From the NCBI GenBank assembly GCA_031216915.1, contig CM062289.1, positions 441,449,587 to 441,513,586 on the forward strand: 64,000 nt of DNA, in the 5' to 3' direction. Positions 22,971 through 34,345 of the stretch are shown here, piece after piece. The position numbers and the translations under genes were made by a program. The DNA is from Pictodentalium vernedei (taxonomy: Eukaryota; Mollusca; Scaphopoda; Dentaliida; Dentaliidae). The notes beneath the pieces were generated by a model. That model saw only the letters and a program-made list of their open reading frames with translations, ran no database searches and was not told the DNA's origin. Each line of letters starts with the position of its first letter. The first letter of the stretch is position 1.

Positions 22971-23833
22971 TTATTTCTTAACTCCCTGCACACTGATGTC
23001 AAAATATCTAAATTTCAGGCAAAAAATATTTCCCATAATGCAACTAGAAATTTAACCAATTCAATCTTGTTTGACAGAGCTCATTGAGCTCTGTCAAACA
23101 AGATTGAATTGGATAAATTTCTAGATGCATTATGGGAAAAAACAGCTTCCTGAAATTTCGGTATTTTGACATCAGAGTGAAGGGGGTTAATGCATCGTCG
23201 GAGTGCTTCATTTATTTTGGGCACAATTCTGTCTTTCCACACACCGTCACTATATTCCGGGAAAAAGTAGAGGACATATCTTTCAATGAAGATTTTCTTT
23301 GTGGGGTCTAGTTCACGCTTATTCAAGCTGCCTCCTCCGAAGTAGGAATAACTTAGACATTCATTTGATGCGTCCAAAAGTTCTGGGAACAACCTCTGGG
23401 TGATGTTTTTCACGAAGTTTCCTGCACAAGTCGAATGGTTTTTAATTTTTTTGCAATTTATCTAGTGGAATGAGAAAGGCCTCATGTATGTCTGAGAAGT
23501 CTGTGTCATTTGAAGTGTCCTCCACCCGAGCAGTCCGAAGCTCTTTTCAGTTGGCAACAACTGTCCATATGAGGACGTGTTTCCAATTTCCTGAATTGCT
23601 GATAAAATTTTGTCGCACTTTTTGTCAATTCTTCTCTGTAATAAATCAGAAGCGCCCATTCTTTTATTTAGCATGTCGATTTTTTTGTTCAACAATGCGA
23701 CGGTCTTGATGTTTGTTTCCCTGAGTGGTGTAGAACACGTGTCTTCATCTGTGGTCGAATCCAATATGTTAAGCTGGCTCTCTTGACAACCAATCAATTT
23801 CACAATCTTGGTTGCTGTTTTTCCACTCATGAG
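22971..23833 (-). CDS. BEN-domain protein, last exon (MITE-interrupted, frameshifted)
   Basis: BEN domains bind DNA or partners in chromatin and transcription regulators; the specific role here is unknown. The exon opens after a good acceptor (tttttacag, exon base 23833) with LMSGKTATK. A coiled-coil-like helix (LLNKKIDMLNKRM ... DKILSAIQEI) follows, then a BEN-like block: GNFVKNITQRLFPELL, LDPTKKIFIERYVLYFFPE, VWKDRIVPKINEALRRC. The LDP..., FP...W and IN...RR pattern is what I recognise in the family. Two frame changes break it, one in the short A run of ctgaaaagag (near 23545) and one in a seven-A run (near 23450); each is fixed by a one-base length change. A TTAA MITE (22978-23190) entered just after LRRC, replacing the last two residues and stop (22971-22973 without it). 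It may be a live gene with assembly errors or a decaying gene. Confidence 0.7.
22978..23190. mobile_element. MITE, family M5, inserted at the BEN gene's 3' end
   Basis: TTAA at both ends. Terminal repeats are of the type ACTGATGTCAAAATATCTAAA / TATTTTGACATCAGAGTGAAG. The inner hairpin is AATTCAATCTTGTTTGACAG-AGCTC and its complement. A second copy is at 63527-63737. Confidence 0.85.
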
Positions 23834-24063
23834 CTGTAAAAGAAATTAACGCCTTTAAAAATAGTCTACCTGTGTTTACTCGTCCGATACGTGGCCTATA
23901 TCCATTTATTTTTTAAAAATATTGTATTGCGCAGAGCAGTTCATAATTCGTCCATGCATGTTTTTAATAGTAGCCATTTACTTGTTTTCTATAGGATAGT
24001 GACGGGAGTGATATTTGTTTTCTATAAGCTGGTAGCATTTATTTTTTATTGCTTAATTACTTA

Positions 24064-24497
24064 TACAGTAGAATCCTCTTAATTGAATATCCATTTTGCC
24101 AGTGAAAATTATTCAATTAACAGGAGTATACAATCAACAGGGATTTGGTCAGTTTCCTGTGCTCTGGAGGTAAACTGAGCATTTATTCTATTATATCTTG
24201 TTTGACAGAGCTCATAGAGCTCTGTCAAACAAGATATAATAGAATAAATGCCTGTATTGGATGTAGTGAGGCCAAAAAGGTTGATAAACAAGGGTAATTT
24301 GGTGTGTGTCACAGTAATAATTTCGACATATTACAAAAATTTATATACAATTAACAGGAATTTACTCTACAACCCATCTCCAATTAACAGATCAAATTTG
24401 TACTGAAGGTATGGTAAATGGTTTTATGTTTGAAAATGATATTCAATTAACAGGGATATACAATTAAGAGATATCCAACTAAGTGGGCTCCACTGTA
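24064..24497. mobile_element. MITE, family M4 (inverse orientation), in an intron
   Basis: TACAGTAGAATCCTCTTAATTG on the left, AAGTGGGCTCCACTGTA on the right, TA-flanked, with the same central hairpin as its relatives. It lies in the intron between the last two recognised exons of the BEN-domain gene. Confidence 0.85.
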
Positions 24498-24884
24498 TCC
24501 ATGTGACTTGATTACTTGATTGCCCCTTGAGAGTGACCAAATTGACCAATGATATTTTCTGCCCACTATATAACATGATAGAAATGGTGAGCAGGTTAAA
24601 CAATATTTATTCATGAAAGAATATGATATAATACATACAAGTAATTGATTATCACATAATAATTGCGAAAACTGTATGATACAATAGCATGCATTATAGC
24701 AAGGCACACAGGATAAGAAAAAAAACAGAATAGATGGACAGGATTCGACAGTAAGCTGTAAGCTTATATATGCCTTCACAAGTTGCAGTATCATGCCCCC
24801 CTTAAAAATAAACACACAAGGAAAAACTGGAAATAATTGAGAAATACAGAAATGGGTGGAAACCAACTGCTATTTTCAGATCTC

Positions 24885-25031
24885 TGGAGAAAAAAGCTCT
24901 ATGAGCTCTTTCCAAGCTGGGATTATAACCTATGTCATTGAGACAAAAATGAAAAAAATAATTGAAATTAATTGGCCATTTCTGAGAATAGCACTGACCG
25001 GTTTTGGCCGTTATATTGGGTAAAGGGTTAA
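24885..25031. mobile_element. MITE M6, right part only
   Basis: It keeps ATAACCTATGTCATTGAGAC through CCGGTTTTGGCCGTTATATTGGGTAAAGGGTTAA. The left half and most of the hairpin are gone or scrambled. After it, sequence aaaaatgtcttctacctcat is shared with the right flank of the M6 copy at 29525-29765, so both M6 copies lie in the same larger repeat. Confidence 0.65.
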
Positions 25032-25394
25032 AAATGTCTTCTACCTCATCCTTCTAAATTCGGCCGATTTGTTGGGTAAAGGGTTGAACAAACATACGTG
25101 TTCCTATGTTTCATGCTCCATTTATGTCCTATCCAGGAACACCGATATCGTCCCTTGAAAGTATAAAGGTGCCATTTAAATATATACAGGAAATCATTTA
25201 AAAAACTGTCAATGAGATCATTAGAACATCTTTTAAAATAATAACACTTTTGCCTAACAACCTATACTTTTTGTAAAATTCCTGATGAATATTAGGTGCT
25301 AAGAATTCTGTTTCTCAGATTATTCTGCGCCAAAACAGTTAAAAAAAAGGACAAAGTATATAAAAATAAGTTGCTTATTTCATGTTATAATCAC

Positions 25395-25575
25395 CTTCTC
25401 AGGTTTTGTTTTCTGAGTTGTGTTCTTTTGAGTTGTCTGGCTTTCAGGTTTAGGCTGCGGTGGTGATGGTGACGGCCTCCCAGAATCCGAAGGCTGTGAA
25501 GTGCTCGGTCCATAATGTTTTTTTTAACTCCTCCTTTCGCTTGCTCATATGGACAGACGTCCCACAATCTAAAAC
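25395..25575 (-). CDS. BEN-domain protein, middle exon (one frame change)
   Basis: It starts after acceptor ctttcaacag (first exon base 25575) with VLDCGTSVHMSKRKEELKK. It ends KTKPEK at a GTGATT donor (last base 25395). In between, an eight-A run near 25527-25534 shifts the frame. After a one-base correction it reads a Ser/Pro/Thr/Gln-rich linker (GPSTSQPSDSGRPSPSPPQP). Intron phases fit the exons on both sides (phase 0). The first half continues the chromo/SH3-like opening of many invertebrate BEN proteins (WGK...A.VLDCGT). Confidence 0.55.
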
Positions 25576-26349
25576 CTGTTGAAAGATAAGAGTTAGTTAG
25601 GATTTAATTAACAAGAGGGCACAAGTCTATGTCATTATGCGCTGATGCTTGCGCTTAATGTGTTAAACAAACAGTTAATTGACGATAGCGCAAAATACCA
25701 TCAAACATGCAGCATTAAGGGACGTTGATGTTAACCATCCCCCCACCCCCTCCCCCCCCCCCCCCTCTCAATAGTTTGGGGCTAACAATTTGCTGACTTG
25801 TCTGAAATATGCTCCCCCACCCCCCCAATTCACAAAATGCATACAGTAGGATGATGATACCACAGAGGGATTATCGGACTTAGCAAATTCAATGGAGAGA
25901 TATGACCGACTCTGCATTATCTGAATGGGGGCAGTTATACTGCAACAAACTGAAGCAACATGCTCTGTGCACAAAACTGGCCTTTATTTCTGATATGATT
26001 TTTTTTTACATCTAAGAGAGAAAATTTCTTCTAGTTTCCCCTTCCACATGCCAGGATTCGCATGTGGGGGGGGGGGGGGGGGGGGGGACATGGGGGTAGG
26101 GGGGCTTGCGTGTACACGGAGTGTAACATGATTTTTCATTAATCCAAAACTGGAATCATGTAATACGGGACCACAGTGCAACTCTCTACGATAAACACCC
26201 ACAAACTCCTGAGAATGTTTCCAGCTTACAAGACGGATTACACAAGATGAGGTTAACATTCAGACTACAGCCACCAAGTTTCATTCTACTGATAGTATTC
26301 TAACGTTTAGGTTTTAAATTTCCAAATAAATTAAGGTACATGTACTTAC

Positions 26350-26446
26350 CTCGGCTTCAGCAACTTCCGATTCCTTTCCCCATTGGACTCTGTATTTGAC
26401 GCCTTTCTCAATAAGTGTCTCAGTCAAAAAATATCTGCTTGGCCAA
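26350..26446 (-). CDS. BEN-domain protein, upstream exon
   Basis: The minus strand reads WPSRYFLTETLIEKGVKYRV followed by QWGKESEVAEAE, and ends at a consensus donor GAG|GTAAGT (last base 26350). Its 5' boundary is uncertain: an in-frame stop lies about 10 bases upstream of a weak AG near 26446. The text joins smoothly to VLDCGTS of the next exon. A first exon with the start codon was not found; it should lie above 26.5 kb on the minus strand. Confidence 0.5.
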
Positions 26447-27095
26447 CTTGCAGTGAGTCATCTTCAAAATATTTTACTAAATAATGACAGGGTGCAGTTG
26501 TGAGTTTTCTCAAAGCCATATTCAATGAGTTAAACTGCAAAATGCAAGTGTAGCAAAAGTGTGGTTGGTGAATAGCAAAAGCTCTCGAATGAATGTTTTT
26601 GGTGAATGAACGAATGAAATGAATGTTATGACCACAGTCTGTATTTAAAGATGTTTCTTCTCCAAGCAATGCCTTGTTTCCGCCAATGAAATATCTCTCG
26701 CATTATCTCTTTGAAACTCTAGGTGGGGAATCCCAAGAAACAATACATTGTTTTTTTTACACTGAAAACAATTCCCATGAGGAGTTACAAGATTTTTTTA
26801 TTTCACACCAGCTTAATACTTTACATAAACACATTTCACATTCCACATAATAATCATGCAACATTGAGTCATTTTTGGCACTTTATGAATGGCAAAACTG
26901 ACTTATTAATTTAACTGTCGTTCTCACTATAAAATGATTAAAATTTGTTTTGTCAATATCGCGGTACAATAATTACACCCAAATGTCTATCACACCTTTG
27001 TCTATTCTTCAAGACAAACAATTATTATTCCCAGATGAACACATGAAAATAAATTAAAAAAGCTTTTCCGGTGAGACACAATGTCATGTTATGCC
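26447..27095. other. No confident feature (possible 5' region of the BEN gene)
   Basis: If the BEN gene is intact, its first exon and promoter should lie here or further right. I see no clear start codon plus donor, and no TATA or Inr motif that I would stand by. Confidence 0.3.
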
Positions 27096-27335
27096 TTAAC
27101 CCTTTACCCAACGAATAGCCGCATCCGCCCGCGTAATATGCAAATTCAGCAGCTGAAAAAATATTATTTTTCGAAAAATTTCAACAAAACCATATCATGT
27201 GACCCCTCGTTGGAACGAGCTCGTTCCAACAAGGGGTCACATGATATGTTTTTTTTTTAATATTTTAAAAAATTAAAAAAAAATTATATTTAAAATAATA
27301 AATTTTGATATCGTCTGCGTTGGGTAAACGGTTAA
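27096..27335. mobile_element. MITE, family M1
   Basis: TTAACCCTTTACCCAACGAA to GGGTAAACGGTTAA. The hairpin centre is the shortest of the family: GGAACGAGCTCGTTCC without extra loop bases. Confidence 0.85.
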
Positions 27336-28429
27336 TTAATTTTTGTTAAACAAACTACTTGATGTTCAATATTTGTACATGTAGACCTACTGGGAGCAAA
27401 TAGTCGGGGGGAGGGGGGTTGGGGGGCAGTTTGAAATTTTTTAAAATGTAATGTTTTGTCTGGTAACCAAGTAAATCACCAGACTCTTCATTCCATCAAG
27501 TTTGGGAAGAAGCTTTCATTTACGTATACAGCTGTTGCATAATTTGCTTGTCGCAAAAGTGCAGATCATTTGCTTTTTAACTGTCGTCAGAACGTTTTTA
27601 TTTTTGAACACGGGCCTCGATTCTCGTTACACTTACAGTATGGGAACAAACGAGACAGATTAAATTAAACCTTTTAAATTAAAGTGTTCCGTTTGTTCAA
27701 ATAAATGTAACAAAAATCAAGGTCCAAGCAAACAGAGGAAGTTTTGACCGGTGTTGATTTTCACCATGCACAAGACAAACACAGTTTTTTTCTGTTTTTC
27801 ACAAATTTTAGGTTCCAGCGAATAACAGGGTGTCTCAAAGCTAACCTGGATGTCATGATAAAGAAAACGAAGGGGTTTTCATCCACTGAAATAAAAAAAG
27901 GAGAGATTTAACCAGCGATGTAGACAGAGAATCATGAAGCTGAATCTGATTCCCCAAATACACATGACGTTTCACTTTTCAAGTTGCATTATCGTCATTT
28001 GTGTGAGAAGGAAGACTCGGACAAAACAACCCCCCGAAATTGTGTGTCATATACTGGTTGGAATAGTGTTGAAATTGGAAAGATTTGTTAGTTGGAAATA
28101 AAAATCACAAAAATCTGTTGTTGATGTTGTTGTTGTTGTTGTTGTTGTTGTTTAGCTTTATTTCAATAATTCCACACATACTTCCGTTCTTGTTTCTTGG
28201 AAAAAACCAAACAAACTGAATTACAGCTTGACAAAGGCATTTTATCTCCCTGTCAAAGTCTCAGTTAAACTGTCGAAACTATTTCTGACTTAAATTATAC
28301 ATAGATGTCCGACATAACATGTACATCCACATACAATAAACATACGTGTATGTATGCAAGATACATGTATACTGTTAGGAACATGTACATGTACACTACT
28401 TGACCAAGATAATCGCTGTCACTCGCCAA
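27336..28429. other. No recognisable gene; (TTG)n microsatellite
   Basis: A (GTT)n tract occupies about 28115-28153. Otherwise AT-rich intergenic DNA. Confidence 0.5.
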
Positions 28430-28994
28430 CAGGCCTGGCATTCTTTAGGAGTGCAGGAGTGCTGCACGCCTAGAAAAAATTGAGGAGGGCAATTTTTTGC
28501 ACCCCTTGATTTTCTGGACCGGTTTGGGACTGCCTTTAAAATGATAAAATCTATTATCATTTCGTCCCCCGAGTTCCAATGTGCTGTTCTCTGTGCCTAC
28601 TGGCAGCCTATTGACATCCTACTGGCAGGCTACTGACACCTACTGGCACAGAGAACACATTGAAACTCAGGGTACAATTTGTCAATGTTGCATTGATTCG
28701 CAATAATTCATGACCCATTCTGTGTCGCATTTTGATACATTTTGAGTGTTGAAGACAGTCACATAAAAATTGAATGCAACATTTTGAATAATGAGAAGAT
28801 GTGTATGCCAATTTTTCCACTATGTAGCTGAATGTAGAACAATTTTTCAGTCACAATATTAATACCTTGAAGTGAATATAACCAAAATAGCATACAAGTT
28901 TTTGCATTGAAAATTGCAGGTGCAATTGCACTCCTAAGCAATCTGAGGAGGGCAACTGTTTTGCACTCCTCGATGTTCTAGATTGCCAAGCCTG
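28430..28994. mobile_element. Possible hAT-like non-autonomous element
   Basis: The ends are CAGGCCTGGCATTC at the left and ATTGCCAAGCCTG at the right (complement CAGGCTTGGCAAT). Subterminal gaggagggcaa...tttgcac...ctcgat/cttgat blocks are present on both sides. I could not find a matching 8-bp target duplication, so the class is tentative. Confidence 0.45.
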
Positions 28995-29001
28995 GGTGAA
29001 A

Positions 29002-29267
29002 TCAATTTGTTAGGTAAAGACATAATTCGGTAATTTCATTCTTACTAGCCAGAAGAATTTGCATACTGTAGGAACAGAGTTCACAGTAGATTACTGTGTT
29101 TCTACAACAAAATAAAATCTTACTTTCTCCATTAGATCTTGAGTTTTGACAACAAATCCACCACAGTTCTTCACCTACATAAAGTGCATGTAGGATCAAC
29201 TCACTGCCACAAAATGGACAAAAAGGCTTAAGTTTCTCAATACACTTCAAGCATAAACATTCATACC
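29002..29267 (-). CDS. Possible exon with RING/zinc-ribbon-like cysteines
   Basis: It follows a strong acceptor (catcttttcag, first base 29267) and reads YECLCLKCIEKL then CPFCGSELILHALYVGEELWW, running to a stop at 29002. The CxCxxC...CxxC spacing looks like the second half of a RING-type or zinc-ribbon domain. The remaining 60 residues are Cys-rich but unrecognised. A possible internal donor (tatgtag|gtgaag) would shorten the exon. No neighbouring exon was found, so it could be a gene fragment. I do not assign a function. Confidence 0.3.
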
Positions 29268-29524
29268 TGAAAAGATGAAGAGTAACACTCATTAAGAAAA
29301 TAAAATACTCAGGACCATGCCAATTAGGGGTGCCTCACTTAGTTGATTAACTGACTGACCATGGATGAATGCCATCATCGATGGGTATTTTTACAGGGTT
29401 CTTACAGTCAAGGACCAGAAAAATTCAAGGACTTTTCAAGGACATACATGTATCAGCATTTTCTAAGGATGTTTTTTCAAAATGTACATTTGGAATATAA
29501 CCATTTTTAGAAGCCTTACCTACT

Positions 29525-29765
29525 TTAACCCTTTACCATACAGGAAAAGCAGACGACACTTGCAAAAACATTCTTGAATAACTAATTTTTTGTCTCAAAA
29601 ACATAGGTTATGACCCCTCATTGGAACGAGCTCGATGAGCTCGTTCCAACGAGGGGTAATAACCTATGTTTTTGAGACAAAAATGAAAAAAATAATTGAA
29701 ATTAATTGGCCATTTTTTAGAATTGCGGTGGCCGGTTTTGGCCGTTACACTGGGTAAAGGGTTAA
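29525..29765. mobile_element. MITE, family M6
   Basis: TTAACCCTTTACCATACAGG to CACTGGGTAAAGGGTTAA, with TTAA at both ends. The hairpin is AACATAGGTTATGACCCCTC / GAGGGGTAATAACCTATGTT with core GGAACGAGCTC. One arm reads ctcattgg, the other ccaacgag, giving one mismatch. Confidence 0.85.
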
Positions 29766-29980
29766 AAATGTCTTCTACCTCATTCTTCTAAATTCCAGGA
29801 AAACGGTGCTTCTAAAATGCTCTGCAACAAAATTATTGTACTGACGGAATGACTCCCAGTTAAATAATGCCTTAACTTTAATTCCTCATTTATCGTCCAT
29901 TATTTGTTTCTCATTTTTTTCGTTTTTCAACTAGAACAAGTGCAAAAGAGATGTTACAATTGTCCACTATTATACAGGTA

Positions 29981-30580
29981 ACAAGGGCAACGCCCCCGGT
30001 CCCCCGACCAAGATGGCAAATTCAAGGGAGCTGTTAGGATGCAATTTGTTCGCAGAGCATGGCCATTTTTTAACTTGACCTGTATTTCCAACCAATTAAA
30101 CCACATACTTAGTTTCGTTTCAAACAAATGATTCAAAGTAAAGTTATCATCCGGACAACACAAAAACCGTATTTTCTAAGTCGAAAAAGGGGAATAAATC
30201 CAGTAAAAATCAGTGGAGCGTGCCCATTTTCGAACTTGACCTGCATTTCCACCCAAATAAGCGGCATACTAAATTTTGTTTCAATCAAATGATCCTAACT
30301 AAAGTTATCATCCGGACAACACAAAAACTGTATTTTTTAAGTCGAAAAAGGGGAATAAATTTTGTAGAAATCAGTGGAGCGTGCCCATTTTCGAACTTGA
30401 CCTGCATTTCCACCCAAGTAAGACACATACCAAATTTAGTTTCAGTAAAATCATCCAAACTAAAGTTATCATCCGGACAAGGGTGTGACGGATGGACGCA
30501 CAGACGCACGCACGCACGGACAGACAGACGGACGGACACTGCTGATTACAATAGTCCCCCGAAGGGTCGGGGGACAAAAA
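29981..30580. mobile_element. Satellite-bearing element H4
   Basis: It begins ACAAGGGCAACGCCCCCGG. Then come two and a half units of about 160-170 bp (agtggagcgtgcccattttc, gaacttgacctgcatttcca, aaagttatcatccggacaa, aagtcgaaaaaggggaataaat). A tetranucleotide (ACGG/ACGC)n tract follows at 30487-30538, and the closing hairpin CCCCCGAAGGGTCGGGGG is at 30556-30573. This is the same layout as H1, H3 and H5: unit array, microsatellite, terminal hairpin. Confidence 0.75.
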
Positions 30581-30904
30581 TGATATAAGGCAAAATTCAA
30601 GGACATTCAAGGAGTCTGATGAATTTTCAAGTACTTTTAAAGTACATTTTCTGAATTTTGAAAATTCAAGGAGTAAGATTGAAATTCAAGGATTTTTCAA
30701 GGACGTGCACACCCTGTTTTATTTGCAGAGTAGTTAATGAATTTGTACTTGATATTGTCTGTGTCACTATCCTGTGTGTTTATTTATTATTTACTGGTGT
30801 TTAAGGTCACATACTTCTGCACGTTCATAGTGACCACAACACTACATGGAGGTAGAGTATGTGGAGAGTGTAGTATCACCAAGTCACCCGCAGACTGGGA
30901 TTCC

Positions 30905-31075
30905 AAGGCATAACAAGCACAAGCAAAGTTCCAGCCAATGGAACTCCGGGTTAAACCCTGAGTTCCATCGGTTGAAACACTGCTTGTGTTTTTTGTCCAC
31001 ATGTACAAAATTTGAAAGTGAATAGCTTGGGTGATAACTCCACTCCACGGGTTATTTAGTAACAATCCACTCTTT
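30905..31075. mobile_element. M3-like MITE remnant
   Basis: The centre CAGCCAATGGAACTCCGGG / CCCTGAGTTCCATCGGTTG and the following acatgtacaaaatttgaaag...gataac match the inside of M3 (54280-54597). The CAGTTAAAA ends are not visible. A SINE tail fragment (ttggtgtttaaggtcacata-like, 30785-30822) lies just before. Confidence 0.5.
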
Positions 31076-31309
31076 ACGTACAGTCATGTCAAGTCCAGCC
31101 AATCGTTTATACCCATGTTACCCATTTTAGATAGATAGGGCTGAACGATATTCAAAACTGAATACCGGTAACGGTATTCAAAAAAATACCGCGGTATACC
31201 GGTATATCGAAAACTGTACAGATATACGAACATAAGTACCACAATCGAGACTCGAGGCATCACAGTCGGAACAAATTAGCACGCCTTGATGATGCAGTTC
31301 GAAAAACCA

Positions 31310-31467
31310 TTACCCAACGCAGACGATATCAAAATTTATTATTTTCAAAATTAGTTTATCAGATTTTAACCAAAGATTTCAACAAAACTATATCATGTGA
31401 CCCCTCATTGGAACGAGCTCGTTCCAATGAGGGGTCACATGATATAGTTTTGTTGAAACCTTTGAAA
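31310..31467. mobile_element. MITE M1 (inverse), part before DIRS copy B
   Basis: It reads ttacccaacgcagacgatat...caaaatttattatt, the reverse complement of the M1 right end, then the hairpin arms around ggaacgagctcgttcc. It is cut at 31468 by the DIRS-like element and resumes at 38467. The ends are eroded. Confidence 0.8.
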
Positions 31468-31769
31468 GTTAAAAAATTTATAGTAATTTATATATTTTTT
31501 ATACTTACCAATGACCCAGACATAGCTGGTGCTAACTCTTAAAATATAGGGCCAAACACAAATTTTGCCCCCCAATCCCCAAAATTTGCATCTAAAACTA
31601 AAGAAAACATGTCCTGAAAGGCCCTCCACACTTCGCCCCTACTGCGCATGCGCAGTGTCAAGGACGTTCCGAAATTGGCGCCATTTATCATTCTAATAAC
31701 CAGTGCCTGGTAAGCGCTATGTACTCAGCGGGGAGGCAAGAGTTCCCAACTCCTGGGAGGGCCATCCCC

Positions 31770-31858
31770 GTCTGGGTCATTGGTAAGTATAAAAAATATA
31801 TAAATTACTATAAATTTTTTAACATTTTTATACTGTACCAATGACCCAGACATAGCTG
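31770..31858. repeat. DIRS copy B, internal complementary region
   Basis: Same sequence as 3952-4040: reverse complement of the left tip (31468-31521) joined to the reverse complement of the right tip (about 38435-38466). Confidence 0.9.
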
Positions 31859-33897
31859 AATAGTAAAAAGGCTGGAGGGCCAAGGACATAGAGCAAAATG
31901 GAATACGCTCAATAAAATAAAATAGAGTCATCCCCTGTAGGGAAAAGAAGTAATAGGCCTTACATGTATCTTTCTTATTTATGATAAATTAGAAAGATAC
32001 AACACCTTCCAAAAATTGAGCTTCATACATCCGTGTACTCTATTAATCTCCAATAATCCTTATACTAATAATTTTTAAAGTAAGCCAATAATAAAGTAAG
32101 TCTAGAGAATAGAGACTCTTATACTCCTAAAAGTGTGTGAGAATTGCATAATCATGTCCGTTGACATATGCAATATTCAAAAGCTATACTTTAAAAACTA
32201 AGACTTGAATGAATTTTATAAACTTAAACTTCTCACTAAACAACCATCCCAATAACAGCTCAGAATTACTAACTCCGGAGGAGGTATCCCCTTGTTTTCA
32301 TAGTAAAAACAGGTGACTCAAGGGAACACCCTCCCCCCCCCCCTTTTTCTTGCCCTGGGTCAAATAGCCCAGAGCGAAGAGGGCAGCCGAACGGAGACAC
32401 TGCCGAAACAGACAGCCTACCTAGCTATAGTAGCAACTGTTAAGTGAATGACATTCTGAGCAGTAGATAATAGACCTAACAATAGAGGCCTCCAGAAATG
32501 GACTCGATATTTCTGAGATAAAATTCATGAATGGATGGCTGAGCGCAATGAGCAGCCTTCAAAAATCTATAATAGCAACACTATTAATGTAAGCCCAAGA
32601 AGTAGAAGAACTCTTACTTCATGAGCCGAAATCTTAAGCATAACTGCTAAGCCAATGATATACCATAAGCAGTACGCTAGTTAATAGAATCCATTAACAA
32701 TAAAATGGAGCGTAACGTCCTTCTACTAGACATCAAAGACAGAAGAAGCTTACGCCCTTGTAATAAACAGATATCTGTTTATAAATACATAAACTGTACC
32801 CGGAAAGAGTAAAGGCCTATGCCCATACGAAGACGGAAGGACCTTAAAATAATAGGTTCCGGATAATAGGAGCCTAACTCTTATGCAACAATCCAACCTA
32901 AATAGTAACGGAAGTATTGATTCCGAAACTATGAAAGTGAAAATCATCCATCGATAGTGCATGAAACTCACTGACTCTACAGTAAAAGAGAAACTAACAG
33001 AATTACTGTCTAAAAGGTCAGAATTTGAAAACTACTGTTTCCAGAGGCTCAAATGATTACTTAGCTAAATAAGAACCGAAGTTAAAATCCGTATAGGAAT
33101 TTAATCTAAAGATTCTAAGTCTATTTATCAAAAAGTTACTAACTGACTTAGATAAAGAGACAAAAGACTCAATTGTAAACTATCGTAGAGTGCATAGGTA
33201 TGAGGTAACATAAACCTATAACCTAAATAACAACAGGCTGCAGTAGATCTTGTGAAACAAGTATACTAAAAAATAGCAATGAGTAGTATGGAGGGATCAA
33301 CCATATGAACATAATGATCCCTACACCACGACGGAAGAGCCTCCACTTTAGTCGCATAGAATAGCGAAGAAGAGGATCTCCTATAGTAAGAAATCGCGTC
33401 CAAAGCTCGTCCAGTACAGTGCTTACAATGCAATACGGACCACACAACGGAATACATGAAGGTTGCGACCTTGCTGGTTGTGATAAAGATGACACGATTT
33501 ACCCAGTGAAAAAAGATCCTCAGATAGAGGAAGATTTCACGTTAAGATCCACAGTAGACAAGAGAGTAAATTACTCATGATCTCTGTGAAGATAGAGATG
33601 CTATCAACAGAAATGTATTGTGGTTGTTTATCTTAGCAATACCTGCTAAAACAACAGCGCCGGAGGATACGCGTATCCTATCATTCCGTCCTATAGATCA
33701 ATAGAGCGTTAACAGTATTAGCTCAGAGATCTGGACAAGCCAACACATACGTCTGCAATTGATTAGCAAGCTGTGTCATAAATAAAACATCATTGGGCGC
33801 TCCCATAGATAGCAAATCTGATTGAATACTTGTTTGTTGAGAGTCCATTCTGACAGCAACAAGCGACCCGTAAGAGAACGGGAGTGCGATAAAACAA

Positions 33898-34345
33898 TCA
33901 GACGACCCAGAATATGACGGACCAAAACTGAACTTGGTGTACTATAACCAACAGACGGATTCTTTCCATTAAATTGAATAACGGAAACGAAAGAGTGCCT
34001 CCCTGGTTCCGGAGATACGCCGCTACTGTCGAATTAAAGGACAGGAATTTGGGCATGCGTTTCTGAATAATGTTCATGCAATGACATAAAGCAAGCCTAA
34101 AAAACATTATTCCGCGGAAGTTAAACTGATAGCTAAAAGACTGCGGAACCCAAAGACCCTGGCACTTCGAATCCGTAGGGATCAGTATATATCCCAATCT
34201 GTTTGACTGGCAACCGTCATAACAGCCACACTCGGGTCCGGCAACTGCGGCGGCACTCTCTGAGTCAACCACCGAATGTTTGCCCCAGTCTGAATCTCTT
34301 GTAACACTAGATAGACAAGAGAATGTATAAATCAAGCAATTCATG
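33898..34345 (-). pseudogene. DIRS copy B RNase H remnant
   Basis: Equivalent to 6083-6530 in copy A, differing by single substitutions (for example FNSTVAAYLRNQGGT against FNSTVVAYLRNQGGT). It has the same loss of the catalytic aspartate and the same direct junction to ORF1 sequence. Confidence 0.75.

Larger units (their letters stand above)
29394..30716. mobile_element. Outer hAT-like repeat containing two nested elements
   Basis: The left end CAGGGTTCTTACAGTCAAGGAC and right end ...CAAGGACGTGCACACCCTG are complementary at their tips. Caagga repeats lie inside both (gaaaaattcaaggac...; ...aaattcaaggattttt). It holds an M6 MITE (29525-29765) and element H4 (29981-30580). No target duplication was verified. 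Confidence 0.5.

Noticed and set aside
26447..27095. Promoter of the BEN gene
   Set aside because: No first exon was found, and no core promoter motif stood out from AT-rich background.
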